Of a stretch of 64,000 nt of DNA, positions 52,640 through 61,753 are shown piece by piece (within the stretch, counting starts at the first letter, position 1; the number at the start of each line of letters is the position of its first letter). The stretch comes from Ralstonia sp. A12. Its GTDB lineage: Bacteria; Pseudomonadota; Gammaproteobacteria; Burkholderiales; Burkholderiaceae. Position numbers and translations under genes: made by a program. A model generated the notes under the pieces. It ran no database searches and had not been told where the DNA came from. It saw only the letters and a list, made by a program, of their open reading frames with translations. Where the stretch lies: positions 234,674 through 298,673 of the forward strand of contig NZ_JSZO01000011.1 in assembly GCF_000801955.1 (NCBI RefSeq). Reading direction: 5' to 3'.

Positions 52640-53958
52640 CAATTCGTGGCGAGTGCAGCCGCTTCTTCAGGCTGCTTGCCGTCGCGATAGCGGCCCAGAC
52701 CGATGATGCCGATGAGCGAGATGGCGGAGAGCACCGTAAAGAACAGCGCCAGCGGCAACCATTCGCCTGTGTAACGTTCGGCCAGCATCGTGCCGATCAG
52801 CGGCGTGGTGCCGCCGGCAATCATCGTGCAGACCTGGTAGGCGATCGAGATGCCGGAATAGCGCACGCGGGTCGGGAAGGCCGGCGTCATGAAACCTGCA
52901 ATGACGGCATACACAGCCGACAGGGTGACCACCGCCAGCGTGATGCCCGCCACCATCGCCACCGGGTTCTGCGTGCTCACCAGCAGGAACATCGGATACG
53001 GCGTGAGCATCGAGATGAACGCGGCCCACGTCAGGAAGCGCGTGTCGCCGTAGCGTTGTGCCAGCAGCGCCGACACCGGTTGCGACAGCAGTTGCAGGAT
53101 CGTCACGACAAACAGGCAATCGAGAATCAACGCCTTCGACATGCCCAGGTACGTGGTCACGTACGAAATCATGAACGTGTTGGTGAAGAAGAACCCTGCC
53201 GAGCCGATGGTGGTGGCCATGGCCGCCAGCACGATTGGGCGCCACGCCGTGCGCAGCACTTCGCCCACGGGGTTCTCCAGCACCTCGTTGTTCTTTTTCA
53301 TGCGCTCGAACTCGGGTGATTCCTTTACGCCCATGCGGATCGCCACGCCCATGAGCAGCAGCACGAAGCTCGCCAGGAACGGCAGGCGCCAGCCCCAGGT
53401 GATGAAGCTCTCATGATCAAGCGACGACACCAGCCGGAACGATAGCAACGACAGGATCAACCCCACCGGGCTGCCCATCTGCGGGAACGAAGCGAAGAAC
53501 ACGCGCTTGGTTTTGGGGGCATGCTCGCTTGCCATCAGCACTGCACCGCCCCATTCGCCGCCCACCGCAATGCCTTGCAGCACGCGCAGCAGCACCAGCA
53601 GGATCGGCGCCCAGATGCCGATGGTCGCGTAGCCCGGCAGCAGGCCGATGCCCGTGGTGGCAATGCCCATCAGAAACATCGTCACGAGCAGCATCTTTTT
53701 GCGGCCGATGCGGTCGCCCAGATGGCCGAATACCGCGCCAGACAGCGGCCGTGCAATGAAGCCGACGAAGAACGTCGCGAACGACGCCATCGTGCTCAGA
53801 AAGTGGTTGCTGCTCGGGAAGAACACCTCGCCCAGTACGAGTGCGGCGGCGGTGGCGTAGGTGTAGTAGTCGTAGAACTCGACGGCGGTGCCGATGAAGG
53901 CGGCGGTGGCCGCGCGCACCGGCTGGTGCGTCACGGTAGATGCGTGTGACTCTGACAT
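52639..53958 (-). CDS. MHS-family MFS transporter
   Basis: 439 residues, twelve helices. AFIGTAVEFYDYYTYATAAALVL at the N-terminus, FGHLGDRIGRKKMLL between helices 2 and 3, and [18 protein letters not shown] mark the metabolite:H+ symporter branch, as in the transporter at 29677. AAAGGAGG nine bases before the ATG at 53958 fixes the start; the much longer open frame upstream to 55011 lies opposite the carbamoylase-like gene and is not coding. First gene of the operon with the aldolase and the hydroxyacid dehydrogenase, and divergent from the carbamoylase-like gene. Inner membrane; probably imports their substrate. Confidence 0.92.
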   Translation of the reverse strand: MSESHASTVTHQPVRAATAAFIGTAVEFYDYYTYATAAALVLGEVFFPSSNHFLSTMASFATFFVGFIARPLSGAVFGHLGDRIGRKKMLLVTMFLMGIATTGIGLLPGYATIGIWAPILLVLLRVLQGIAVGGEWGGAVLMASEHAPKTKRVFFASFPQMGSPVGLILSLLSFRLVSSLDHESFITWGWRLPFLASFVLLLMGVAIRMGVKESPEFERMKKNNEVLENPVGEVLRTAWRPIVLAAMATTIGSAGFFFTNTFMISYVTTYLGMSKALILDCLFVVTILQLLSQPVSALLAQRYGDTRFLTWAAFISMLTPYPMFLLVSTQNPVAMVAGITLAVVTLSAVYAVIAGFMTPAFPTRVRYSGISIAYQVCTMIAGGTTPLIGTMLAERYTGEWLPLALFFTVLSAISLIGIIGLGRYRDGKQPEEAAALATN

Positions 53959-54339
53959 GGGGCGTCCTCCTTTACTGGGCGTGGCCCGCCGCCGCGCCGC
54001 CGATGTTCGAGCATCGGTCTGTGCCGCAGAGGCGGGGGTGCCGGTCGTCAGCCGACGCCGCCATTTATGCGCATCAACGCAGATGCCGGCAAATTCGCAT
54101 TTTTGATTCCCCGTATTAGCCGGGCTTATGCCCTCTGATTGGGCGCGGGGCGTCGTTCTGGCGCTATCGCGGTGCGGATGGATAACCGGGCCACGGGTTG
54201 ATGCACGCTTCACGCCAGCAGTATTTGCCTGATTTATAGCCCGAATAAACATTCGCAATTTGACGCATCTTCCGCCGCTGCCAGATAAAGACGCCTGGAA
54301 GCGCCGAGCCGGTCGGCGTGCATGCAAAGGAACGGAGAC
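53959..54339. other. 381-bp divergent promoter region
   Basis: No gene. It holds the divergent promoters of the transporter operon and the carbamoylase-like gene. ATTCGCA occurs twice (54093-54099 and 54251-54257) with AT-rich flanks; spacing of 158 bp is too wide to call an operator. A small AT-rich patch near 54090-54110 could include a promoter. Confidence 0.5.
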
Positions 54340-55563
54340 ATGTTGAAGGTCAACGGGGCGCGACTGTGGTCGAGCCTGATGGAAATGGCGGCGGTCGGTG
54401 GAACACCCAAGGGCGGCGTGCGGCGTCTGGCGCTCACGGAAGAAGACGCGGCAGGCCGCGCATTGTTCACGCGGTGGTGCGAAGACGCCGGCATGACGAT
54501 GAGCACCGATCGCGTTGGCAACCTGTTTGCGCGCCGCGCCGGCAAGTCGGCCAACGCACGACCGGTAGCCAGCGGCAGTCACCTCGACACGCAGCCCGAG
54601 GGCGGCCGCTTCGATGGTGTGTACGGCGTGCTGGCCGCGCTGGAAGTCGTGCGCACGCTCAACGACGCGGGTGTCGAAACCAACAAGCCCATCGAGATCG
54701 TTGTGTGGACCAACGAAGAGGGTGCGCGCTTCACGCCGGCCATGCTGGGCTCCGCCGCCTTTGCGGGTGTGATGCCGCTGGAGCAGGCGCTGACCTCCCG
54801 CGATGCGCAGGGCGTCTCGGTTGCCGATGCGCTGGCTGCCACCGGCTACGCAGGTGAACGCGCCATTCCTGGTGCCCCCTTCGACACGTACTTCGAGGCG
54901 CATATCGAGCAGGGGCCGATCCTGGAGGAGAACGGTGTGCCGATCGGCGTCGTCACGGGCGGGCAGGCGATCCGCTGGCTCGATGTACGTGTGCAGGGGC
55001 AGGCCGCGCATGCCGGCACTACGCCGATGCGCTTCCGTCGCGATGCGCTGTTTGCGGCGGCGGAGATGGCAAGTTCGCTGGAAGCGCTGGTCGATGACTT
55101 TGCGCCGCGCGGCCTGGTCACGGTTGGTGAGATCGGTATTCGCAATGCTTCACGCAACACCATCGCTGCTGACCTGACGTTCACAGTCGACCTGCGTCAC
55201 CACGAAGACACGCGCATCGCCGAAATGGAAGCCGCGCTGCGCGAGCGCTTTGCCGAGATTGCCGAGCGCCGCGGCTTGACGGTGCAGATCGACCAGCACT
55301 GGGTTAGCCCTGCCACGCCGTTCGATGCTGACTGCGTGAAGGCCGTCGCCGATGCGGTGGCCGCGCTTGATTACCCGCACCAGCGCATCGTGAGCGGCGC
55401 GGGGCACGACGCCATCCACATCGCCAAGCACTGCCCGACGGCGATGATCTTCATCCCGTGTGTGAACGGCTTGAGCCATAACGAGGCCGAAGATGCACTG
55501 CCCGGAGACGTCACGCGCGGTGCGGATGTGCTGCTGCACGCCATGCTGGCGCGGGCCAAGTGA
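54340..55563 (+). CDS. N-carbamoyl-L-amino-acid hydrolase / allantoate-amidohydrolase-like M20 family enzyme
   Basis: 407 residues of the HyuC/AllC subgroup of the M20 peptidase family. Metal ligands are visible in GSHLDTQPEGGRFDG and VVWTNEEGARFTPAM (paired Glu), a histidine in FEAHIEQGPILE, and the last in CVNGLSHNEAEDA. A dimerisation lid domain (~210-325, GQAAHAGTTPM at its start) interrupts the catalytic core. Such enzymes hydrolyse N-carbamoyl amino acids, ureidoglycine or allantoate, releasing ammonia and CO2 or urea. AAGGA lies eight bases before the ATG at 54340; ATG 54322 has no ribosome site. Divergent from the transporter/aldolase operon. Substrate unproven. Confidence 0.9.
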   Translation: MLKVNGARLWSSLMEMAAVGGTPKGGVRRLALTEEDAAGRALFTRWCEDAGMTMSTDRVGNLFARRAGKSANARPVASGSHLDTQPEGGRFDGVYGVLAALEVVRTLNDAGVETNKPIEIVVWTNEEGARFTPAMLGSAAFAGVMPLEQALTSRDAQGVSVADALAATGYAGERAIPGAPFDTYFEAHIEQGPILEENGVPIGVVTGGQAIRWLDVRVQGQAAHAGTTPMRFRRDALFAAAEMASSLEALVDDFAPRGLVTVGEIGIRNASRNTIAADLTFTVDLRHHEDTRIAEMEAALRERFAEIAERRGLTVQIDQHWVSPATPFDADCVKAVADAVAALDYPHQRIVSGAGHDAIHIAKHCPTAMIFIPCVNGLSHNEAEDALPGDVTRGADVLLHAMLARAK

Positions 55564-55660
55564 GTGGCACGTCGCTTTTCCCGACCCGTCAGTAGGGTCG
55601 ATGTATTGCAACTTGTTGCGGTAGCATGACGTCTGCCGGCAATCCTGCCGGTTCAGTACG

Positions 55661-55806
55661 TCTTCAGGGCGGGGTGGAATTCCCCACCGGCGGTATGCGA
55701 GCTATGCGCTCGTGAGCCCGCGAGCGCCTGGCATGCGCCTGCATGCGAGGGTCAGCAGATCCGGTGAGATGCCGGGGCCGACGGTCAGAGTCCGGATGGA
55801 AGAAGA
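55661..55806 (+). promoter_or_regulatory. FMN riboswitch (RFN element) upstream of ribB
   Basis: The conserved RFN core is plain: AGGGCGGGGTGGAATTCCCC then ACCGGCGGTA, AGCCCGCGAGCGCC, and at the 3' end GATCCGGTGAGATGCCG and GACGGTCAGAGTCCGGATGG. The closing stem P1 pairs TCTTC (55661-55665) with GAAGA (55799-55803). It binds flavin mononucleotide and lowers expression of the riboflavin gene that follows. About 135 bases separate it from the ribB start, and a weak hairpin (GCGCC 55863-55867 with GGCGC 55875-55879) lies there, so whether it acts by termination or by blocking translation is open. Confidence 0.95.
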
Positions 55807-55940
55807 TGTGCGGAACAACACGCTCCTGCTTTGCGGGGACGCGCTCGGCTTTGTGTCGAGTTGCGCCGCTGCATGGCGCGCGCGTGTTTGTCTGCTTGCC
55901 CTGGAACGTCTTGTCGCCAATCTCAGCGAGGAGCGTTTCC

Positions 55941-56666
55941 ATGTTGTCCACTCAGCAATCCCCTGCAGTTCATCCGCCCGCATTGCCTGCCGGCAACGCG
56001 ATTCTTGACGCCATCGAAGCGCGTTTCGATCCAGTCGACATGCCCGCGCGCATGGCTGCCGCGCTCGATGCGGTGCGGCTTGGCGTGCCCGTGGTCGTGC
56101 TTGACGACGCCGACCGTGAAAACGAGGCCGATCTCATCGTCGCTGCCGACAAACTCACGCAGGCCAGCATGGCGATGCTGATCCGCGAGTGCAGCGGCAT
56201 CGTCTGCCTGTGCCTGACGGCGGAGAAGAGTGCATCGCTCGGCCTGCGCCCGATGGTGGAAGACAACCGCAGCCAGTACGGTACGGCCTTCACCGTGTCG
56301 ATCGAGGCACGCACGGGTGTGAGCACCGGCGTGTCGGCGGCTGATCGCATCACGACGATCCGCGCGGCGATTGCGCCGGACGCCGATACGCAATCGGTCG
56401 TCAGCCCGGGCCATGTGTTCCCGCTGGTGGCGAAGGAGGGTGGGGTGCTCACGCGGCGCGGTCATACCGAGGGGTCGGTCGACCTGGCGCGCTTGGCGGG
56501 CTTGCCGCCGGCTGCGGTGCTATGCGAACTGATGCTGCCCGACGGCACCATGGCGCGCCGTGATGACGCGGTGCGCTTCGCTGATCAGCACAACCTGCCA
56601 GTGCTGACCATTGAGGACATCGTCCAGTATCGGGAACAGATGGAGCGCGCGGTCAGCTTTAGTTGA
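55941..56666 (+). CDS. ribB: 3,4-dihydroxy-2-butanone-4-phosphate synthase
   Basis: 241 residues, a stand-alone RibB without the GTP cyclohydrolase II domain of RibBA fusions. The acidic metal site is in [17 protein letters not shown] (Glu60 region), with the cysteine-containing [10 protein letters not shown] loop, [12 protein letters not shown], and [21 protein letters not shown], which supplies His and the substrate-phosphate ligands. It converts ribulose-5-phosphate to the four-carbon unit of riboflavin. About 25 extra N-terminal residues precede the core. GAGGAG seven bases before the ATG fixes the start. Controlled by the FMN riboswitch upstream. Cytoplasmic. Confidence 0.95.
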   Translation: MLSTQQSPAVHPPALPAGNAILDAIEARFDPVDMPARMAAALDAVRLGVPVVVLDDADRENEADLIVAADKLTQASMAMLIRECSGIVCLCLTAEKSASLGLRPMVEDNRSQYGTAFTVSIEARTGVSTGVSAADRITTIRAAIAPDADTQSVVSPGHVFPLVAKEGGVLTRRGHTEGSVDLARLAGLPPAAVLCELMLPDGTMARRDDAVRFADQHNLPVLTIEDIVQYREQMERAVSFS

Positions 56667-56701
56667 CGCAAAGCCGGCCGCGCGAGAGAGGTGAGGTTGG
56701 A

Positions 56702-57328
56702 TTACCGCTTGAGCGCGGCCGCTTCCTTGGCGAGCGCCGTGATGCCTGCCCAGTCGCCGGCAGCGATCTTGTCCTTGGGCACCATCCACGAGCCGCCCAC
56801 GCACACCACGTTGGGCAGCGCGAGGTAGTCGGGCGCGCTCTTGGGCGTGATGCCGCCCGTCGGGCAGAAGCGCACATCGCCGAACGGGCCGTGGATCGAC
56901 TTGAGCATCGGGATGCCGCCGGCCGCTTCCGCCGGGAAGAACTTCAGCGTGGTCAGGCCAAACTCCAGCGCCAGGATCAGCTCAGAAGGCGTGGCGATGC
57001 CCGGCAGCCAATCGAGGTCGGATTTGGCTTGCGCCGCGGCCAGCGTGGGCGTGATGCCGGGCGACACGGCAAACACGGCACCGGCGTCTTTCGCTTGTGT
57101 GAAGTGCTCCGGCTTCGACAGCGTGCCCGCCCCAACGATGGCATCGCTGCCCAGATCCTTGGCCACTGCGCTAATGACCTCTAGCGCCACGGGCGTACGC
57201 ATCGTGATCTCGAACGTGCGGATACCGCCTTCGTACAGCGCGCGGCACACCTTGACGCCTTCATCGACGGATTGGAACTGCAGCACCGGGATGACCGGGC
57301 CGGCCTTGACGACGGAATCGATACCCAC
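56702..57328 (-). CDS. eda: 2-dehydro-3-deoxyphosphogluconate (KDPG) aldolase
   Basis: 208 residues, class I TIM-barrel aldolase. The Schiff-base lysine is Lys129 in TTLKFFPAEAAGG and the general base Glu40 in RTFEITMRTP. IVGAGTL and FCPTGGITP form the phosphate site. It splits KDPG into pyruvate and glyceraldehyde-3-phosphate. It is the last gene of a minus-strand operon that starts at the RpiR regulator and includes a D-aminoacylase-like gene, RidA and a GntP permease. A KDG-kinase-like gene in the divergent arm would supply its substrate. It lies 38 bp after the permease gene. Confidence 0.94.
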   Translation of the reverse strand: MGIDSVVKAGPVIPVLQFQSVDEGVKVCRALYEGGIRTFEITMRTPVALEVISAVAKDLGSDAIVGAGTLSKPEHFTQAKDAGAVFAVSPGITPTLAAAQAKSDLDWLPGIATPSELILALEFGLTTLKFFPAEAAGGIPMLKSIHGPFGDVRFCPTGGITPKSAPDYLALPNVVCVGGSWMVPKDKIAAGDWAGITALAKEAAALKR

Positions 57329-57366
57329 AACGTTCTCCTAGATCAACTTCACATCAACAGAACAGC

Positions 57367-58719
57367 TTAGACGACGGTCGACAGCGCCAGCGTGAGCAAC
57401 AGCGCCACGATCGAGATGATGGTTTCCAGCACCGTCCACGTCTTGAAGGTCTCCGGCACGGTCAGGTTGAAGTACTCCTTCACCAGCCAGAAGCCACCGT
57501 CATTCACGTGCGACAGGATCAGCGAACCAGCGCCGGTGGCGAGCACCATCAGCTCCGGACGGACGGCAGCGCCCGACGCAGCGGCGATGGGAGCGACGAT
57601 GCCGCAGGCGGTGGTCATGGCCACGGTGGCCGAACCGGTGGCGATGCGAATCATCACGGCCACCACCCAGCCCAGCAGCAGCGGCGACAGGTGGGCATCC
57701 GTGGCCACGCCCACGATGGCCTTCGACACGCCCGAATCACGCAGGATCTGGCCGAAGCCGCCGCCCGCGCCCACCACCAGCGTGATCGTGGCGATCGGCG
57801 CCAGACATTCGTTGGTGAACTTGAGGATGGCCTCGCGGTTGAAGCCGCGTGCCTTGCCGAAGGTATAGAAGCTCACCAGCGCGGCGATCAGCAGGGCCAT
57901 CACCGAGTTGCCGGCCAGCTTCAGGATGTCATTGGCGAGCGTCTTGGGTGCGGCGATCAGGTCGGCCCAACTGCCGATCAACATCAGTACCACCGGCAGC
58001 AGGATCGTGAACAGCGTCACGCCAAAGCCCGGCAGTTCGCGCTTCTGGTCCGCTTCAACGAATTGCGCGGCCAGCGGGTTGTTTTCATTCGGCTTGACGT
58101 AGCGCGAAACGAGCATCGCCCACAGCGGACCGGCCAGGATGGCGGTCGGCAGGCCGACGATCAGTGCGTACATGATCGTCTTGCCGATGTCTGCCTGGTA
58201 GGCCGTCACGGCCAGCAGTGCGGCCGGGTGCGGCGGGATCAGGCCGTGCACCACCGACAGGCCCGCCACCATCGGCAGGCCGACCATCAGGATCGGCGTG
58301 CCCGTGCGCTTGGCCACGTTGAAAGCAATCGGGATCAGCAGCACGAAGCCGACTTCAAAGAAGACCGGCAAGCCGATGATGAAGGCCACCACCATCATGG
58401 CCCAGTGCGCGTTCTTTTCTCCAAACGCGTTGATGAGCGTCTTGGCGATGCGCTCGGCACCCCCTGATTCCGCCATCATCTTGCCGAGCATCGTCCCGAG
58501 GCCCACCACCAGCGCAATGTGGCCGAGCGTGCCGCCCACACCGGTTTCAAATGCCTTGACGATGTTGCCCATCGGCATGCCGACTACCACGCCCAGCGCG
58601 AGCGAGACGACGATCAGCGTGACAAACGGGTTCAGTTTCTGGACGGCAATCAGGTAGATCAGCGCGACCACCGCCAGCGCGGCGGTCAGCAATAGCGAGT
58701 TGCCTTGCATCGGGACCAT
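57367..58719 (-). CDS. gntP: GntP family gluconate:H+ symporter
   Basis: 450 residues, twelve to fourteen helices, of the gluconate permease family (GntP/GntT). VVVGMPMGNIVKAFETGVGGTLG near residue 45, KLNPFVTLIVVSL and HGLIPPHPAALLA are family marks, and the C-terminal half has HVNDGGFWLVKEYF, nearly invariant in GntP proteins. AGGAGG seven bases before the ATG supports 58719. Known members carry gluconate, fructuronate, D-serine or similar acids. Here it sits among D-aminoacylase, RidA and KDPG-aldolase genes, so a sugar acid or amino sugar acid is the likely cargo. Inner membrane. Confidence 0.93.
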   Translation of the reverse strand: MVPMQGNSLLLTAALAVVALIYLIAVQKLNPFVTLIVVSLALGVVVGMPMGNIVKAFETGVGGTLGHIALVVGLGTMLGKMMAESGGAERIAKTLINAFGEKNAHWAMMVVAFIIGLPVFFEVGFVLLIPIAFNVAKRTGTPILMVGLPMVAGLSVVHGLIPPHPAALLAVTAYQADIGKTIMYALIVGLPTAILAGPLWAMLVSRYVKPNENNPLAAQFVEADQKRELPGFGVTLFTILLPVVLMLIGSWADLIAAPKTLANDILKLAGNSVMALLIAALVSFYTFGKARGFNREAILKFTNECLAPIATITLVVGAGGGFGQILRDSGVSKAIVGVATDAHLSPLLLGWVVAVMIRIATGSATVAMTTACGIVAPIAAASGAAVRPELMVLATGAGSLILSHVNDGGFWLVKEYFNLTVPETFKTWTVLETIISIVALLLTLALSTVV

Positions 58720-58812
58720 CGGGTTTCCTCCTCAGGGATTGTTCACGGCTCTTGTTGTCATGGGTACCCCATCGTGTAGGGCACCTTTTTGAAAACGCGC
58801 TTGTGTTGCGAG

Positions 58813-59199
58813 TTACGGCTTCTTGTACGCCACGCAATCGACTTCGACCTTGCAGTCGATCACCATGCTCGATACCACGCAGGCACGCGCCGGCGGGTTG
58901 GCACCGAAGTACTCCTTGAACACCTTGTTGAACGACTGGAAGTCGCGCGGATCATCTAGCCACACGCCGCAGCGCACGACGTGCTCGGGGCCGTAACCGG
59001 CTTCGGCCAGGATGGCCAGCACGTTCTTGATGGTCTGGTGCGATTGCTCAACGATGCCGTTGCCGACTACCTCACCGTTCACCATGGGCGTCTGGCCCGA
59101 GACGAACAGCCAGCCGTCTGCGCCGGCTGCGCGGGCAAAGGGGAGGTGCTGGCCACCGGTGCCGGTGCCGCCTTCAACGCCAATTCGGGTAATCGTCAT
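58813..59199 (-). CDS. RidA family (YjgF/Rid) reactive-intermediate deaminase
   Basis: 128 residues of the Rid family, trimeric enzymes that hydrolyse reactive enamine/imine intermediates released by PLP deaminases. WLFVSGQTPMVNGEVVG, the loop with HVVRCGVWL, and PPARACVVSSMV hold the conserved arginine and Gly-Cys/Ser positions. It lies 35 bp after the D-aminoacylase-like gene and 93 bp before the permease gene. AAAGGAACG lies seven bases before the ATG at 59199, chosen over 59220. In this operon it would detoxify the imine made by the fold-III PLP deaminase encoded in the divergent arm. Cytoplasmic. Confidence 0.9.
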   Translation of the reverse strand: MTITRIGVEGGTGTGGQHLPFARAAGADGWLFVSGQTPMVNGEVVGNGIVEQSHQTIKNVLAILAEAGYGPEHVVRCGVWLDDPRDFQSFNKVFKEYFGANPPARACVVSSMVIDCKVEVDCVAYKKP

Positions 59200-59234
59200 C
59201 GCTACGTTCCTTTCTTTCAAACAGATACAGAGAT

Positions 59235-60719
59235 TCAGTGGAGTTCAGCGGGGGCTGCTGCCTGTGCACGCGGCCCGCGCTTGAGGAAGCGTCCGGCGCG
59301 ATTCGGCTGCACGGTGCCCTCGCGGTACGAAAGATGGCCGTTGACCCACACGGCAGCGATGCCAGCCGCCGGCTGCTGCGGATCGGTGAAGGTGGCGACA
59401 TCGCGCACCGTTTCCGGGTCGAACAGCACGAGGTCGGCCCAGTAGCCTTCGCGCACCAGGCCGCGTTCGGTCAGGCCGAAGCGCTCGGCGGATTGCCCGG
59501 TCATCTTGCGGATGGCCGCCGACAGCGAGAGCAGCTTGCGTTCCCGGCTGTAGTAGCCGAGCACGCGCGGGAAGGCACCCCAGAGGCGCGGGTGCGGCTT
59601 CGGATCGTTCGGCAAGCCATCCGAGCCGATCACCGTGGCGGGGTGCGTGATGATGCGGTCCAGATCCTGCGCCGACATGTTGTGGTACACGGCGCCCGCC
59701 GGTTGCAGGCGGCGCGCGGCGTCCATCAGATCGGTACCCCAGGCGGCGGCAATCTCTTTGAGCGTTTGCCCAGCCATGCCCGGCTCGGGTTCTGACCACG
59801 TGATGAAGATGTCGAACTCGTCAGTCACCTGCTTCAAGTCCAGCGTGGACGAGCTGGCGGTGTACGGATAGCAGTCGCAGCCCACCGGCTGATAGCGCTG
59901 CGCGCCTTCGATGGATTCCAGCACTTCGCCCGCGCGTCCCCAGTTGGCGGCGCCCGCGCATTTCAGGTGCGAGATCACGATGGGCACACGCGCGTGCTTG
60001 CCGACGCGGTAAGCCTCATCCATCGCGTCGAGGATGGCTGCGAATTCGGTACGCAGATGCGTGGTGTAGATGGCACCGGCTTCGGCCAGGGGCTCGGCCA
60101 GGCCCATCACCTCTTCGGTGGTCGACGCGAAGGCGTTGGCATAGGCCAAGCCCGTGGACAAGCCCAGTGCACCGTGGTCGAGCGCCTCGCGCAGTTGCGC
60201 GCGCATGCCTTCGACTTCTTCGGTGGTAGCGGGGCGGTCCAGGCGGTCCAGGTGGTTGTTGCGCAGCGCGGTGTGGCCGATCAGCGCGGCCACGTTCACG
60301 GCCGGCTGCGCGCGTTCCACGGCATCCACATACGACGCGAAGGTCGGATACGCAAACGCGCTGGCGGGCCCAAGCAGGTTCATCGGGTCCGGCGGGTCGC
60401 CCTTGAGCGTGGCGGGCGATGCGCTGATGCCGCAGTTGCCCACGATGACCGTGGTGATGCCCTGCGACACCTTGCACAGCATGTCGGGCGTGCGGATGAC
60501 ATTGGTGTCGTCGTGCGTGTGTACGTCGATAAAGCCGGGGGCGAGCACGCGGCCCTCGCCATTGATTTCTTCATCACCCAGCCACGCGGTGGAATCCGAC
60601 GTGGCAATGGCGGCGATGCGCCCATCAACGATGGCCACGTCAAACAGCGTGGCCTCGGGTTCGTGGCCGCTGCCGTCGACGATGCGGACCTGGCGGATGA
60701 CGGTGTCGTACTGCTCCAT
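59235..60719 (-). CDS. N-acyl-D-amino-acid deacylase (D-aminoacylase-like amidohydrolase)
   Basis: 494 residues of the amidohydrolase superfamily. The N-terminal beta-sandwich leads to VLAPGFIDVHTHDDTN with the metal His-x-His. IVGNCGISASP holds the D-aminoacylase cysteine, HLRTEF and ISHLKCAG give later metal histidines, and IGSDGLPNDPKPHPRLWG carries the catalytic Asp and the family's HPR motif. It hydrolyses N-acyl D-amino acids to the free D-amino acid. AGGAG six bases before the ATG supports 60719. Next to KDG/KDPG enzymes and a gluconate-type permease, the substrate could be an N-acyl amino-sugar acid such as N-acetyl-D-glucosaminate; this is inference. Second gene of the operon. Confidence 0.92.
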   Translation of the reverse strand: MEQYDTVIRQVRIVDGSGHEPEATLFDVAIVDGRIAAIATSDSTAWLGDEEINGEGRVLAPGFIDVHTHDDTNVIRTPDMLCKVSQGITTVIVGNCGISASPATLKGDPPDPMNLLGPASAFAYPTFASYVDAVERAQPAVNVAALIGHTALRNNHLDRLDRPATTEEVEGMRAQLREALDHGALGLSTGLAYANAFASTTEEVMGLAEPLAEAGAIYTTHLRTEFAAILDAMDEAYRVGKHARVPIVISHLKCAGAANWGRAGEVLESIEGAQRYQPVGCDCYPYTASSSTLDLKQVTDEFDIFITWSEPEPGMAGQTLKEIAAAWGTDLMDAARRLQPAGAVYHNMSAQDLDRIITHPATVIGSDGLPNDPKPHPRLWGAFPRVLGYYSRERKLLSLSAAIRKMTGQSAERFGLTERGLVREGYWADLVLFDPETVRDVATFTDPQQPAAGIAAVWVNGHLSYREGTVQPNRAGRFLKRGPRAQAAAPAELH

Positions 60720-60732
60720 GTGCTGCTCCTGC

Positions 60733-61614
60733 TCAATCTCCGAGCGGCTGGCGGTTGCCGCCGCCGCGATGCGCATCAAGCACGTACTTGATGCGCCGTA
60801 AGAGCTCCTTGCTGCGATCGGCTTGTTGCAGTGCGACCTCGGTCGCCAGCAGGTCGATCATCATCATCATGGCGTAGCGCGATGACGATGGCTTGAAGAT
60901 GAAATCGGTCTCCATGGCCTGGATCGGCAGCAAGACATCGGCCAGCGCCGCCACCGGCGAACCGATGGCCGTGATGGCGACGATCTTCGCGCCGTATTCG
61001 CGCGCGATGGTCACGCTGTCGATCACCTCCGGCACGTGGCCGGTCACGGAGAACACGACCACCACATCGTCGGGGCTGAGCGTGGCTGCGACCATCCGCT
61101 GCAGCATCGAATCATGATAGGTGGTGACTGGCCGTCCCAGGCGGGCGAGGCGGTAGCGCATCTCGTCGGCCATGGTGGTCGAGCCGCCGCCCATGCCGAA
61201 CACGGCAATCATGCGGGCCGCGGCCAGCGCGATTGCCGCATTGCGGAACGCTTCGGGGCGCACCAGGGCACGGTTGGCTTCCAGCACGTTTGTGATGTCG
61301 GCGAGGATGCCGTCGGCGCTGGAGGGCGGGCGATCCGCGCCGCCATCCAGAAAGCGCTGGCCGACCGCGGCTGCCTGCGCTAGTTTGAGCTTGAGTTCGC
61401 GCACGTCGCGGCAGCCCATCGCCTTGGCAAAGCGGGTGACGCTGGCTTCGCTTACGCCGGCACGTTCGGCCAGCGTCTGGATGCTGCCCGCAGCCGCTTC
61501 GGCAATGTCACCCAGCACCGTCTGCGCGACCTTCTGCTCAGCGGGGCGCAACTCGGCGGCTCGCTGAGAGATTCGGGTGACGATGTCCATCGGTTCACGC
61601 ATTGGTTCAAGCAT
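60733..61614 (-). CDS. MurR/RpiR family transcriptional regulator
   Basis: 293 residues: an N-terminal RpiR helix-turn-helix (~8-85; TLAERAGVSEASVTRFAKAMG is the recognition region) and a C-terminal SIS sugar-phosphate-binding domain (~125-260) with AVFGMGGGSTTMADEMRYRL and VVFSVTGHVPEVIDS. RpiR proteins usually respond to sugar phosphates, which points to a sugar-acid phosphate such as KDPG as effector. GGGAG six bases before the ATG at 61614 fixes the start; longer frames are unlikely. First gene of the minus-strand operon and divergent from the deaminase gene. Matching palindromes flank the divergent promoter. Confidence 0.92.
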   Translation of the reverse strand: MLEPMREPMDIVTRISQRAAELRPAEQKVAQTVLGDIAEAAAGSIQTLAERAGVSEASVTRFAKAMGCRDVRELKLKLAQAAAVGQRFLDGGADRPPSSADGILADITNVLEANRALVRPEAFRNAAIALAAARMIAVFGMGGGSTTMADEMRYRLARLGRPVTTYHDSMLQRMVAATLSPDDVVVVFSVTGHVPEVIDSVTIAREYGAKIVAITAIGSPVAALADVLLPIQAMETDFIFKPSSSRYAMMMMIDLLATEVALQQADRSKELLRRIKYVLDAHRGGGNRQPLGD

Positions 61615-61659
61615 GCTGGGCTCCCGGTAGTTGTCCGGATAGCGGCTGTCGGAGCGGTT

Positions 61660-61674
61660 TGGTACTTTGTAACA
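61660..61674. promoter_or_regulatory. Candidate RpiR operator (site 1)
   Basis: TGGTACTTTGTAACA is a 15-bp imperfect palindrome of the form TGRTAC-TTT-GTAWCA. It lies 45 bp before the RpiR start and matches 13 of 15 bases of the reverse complement of the site at 61759-61773. Confidence 0.55.
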
Positions 61675-61753
61675 GGCTGGCCCGGAGAATAGTTTCGCCG
61701 CTATCATTGTGTCAACCCGATGTTTACCCCCAAAGGAACGCGAGTCGATTTCT

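Noticed and set aside
53959..55011. N-terminal extension of the second MHS transporter gene
   Set aside because: The extension lies antisense to the carbamoylase-like gene. The ATG at 53958 has a perfect AAGGAGG site and the normal MHS N-terminus.
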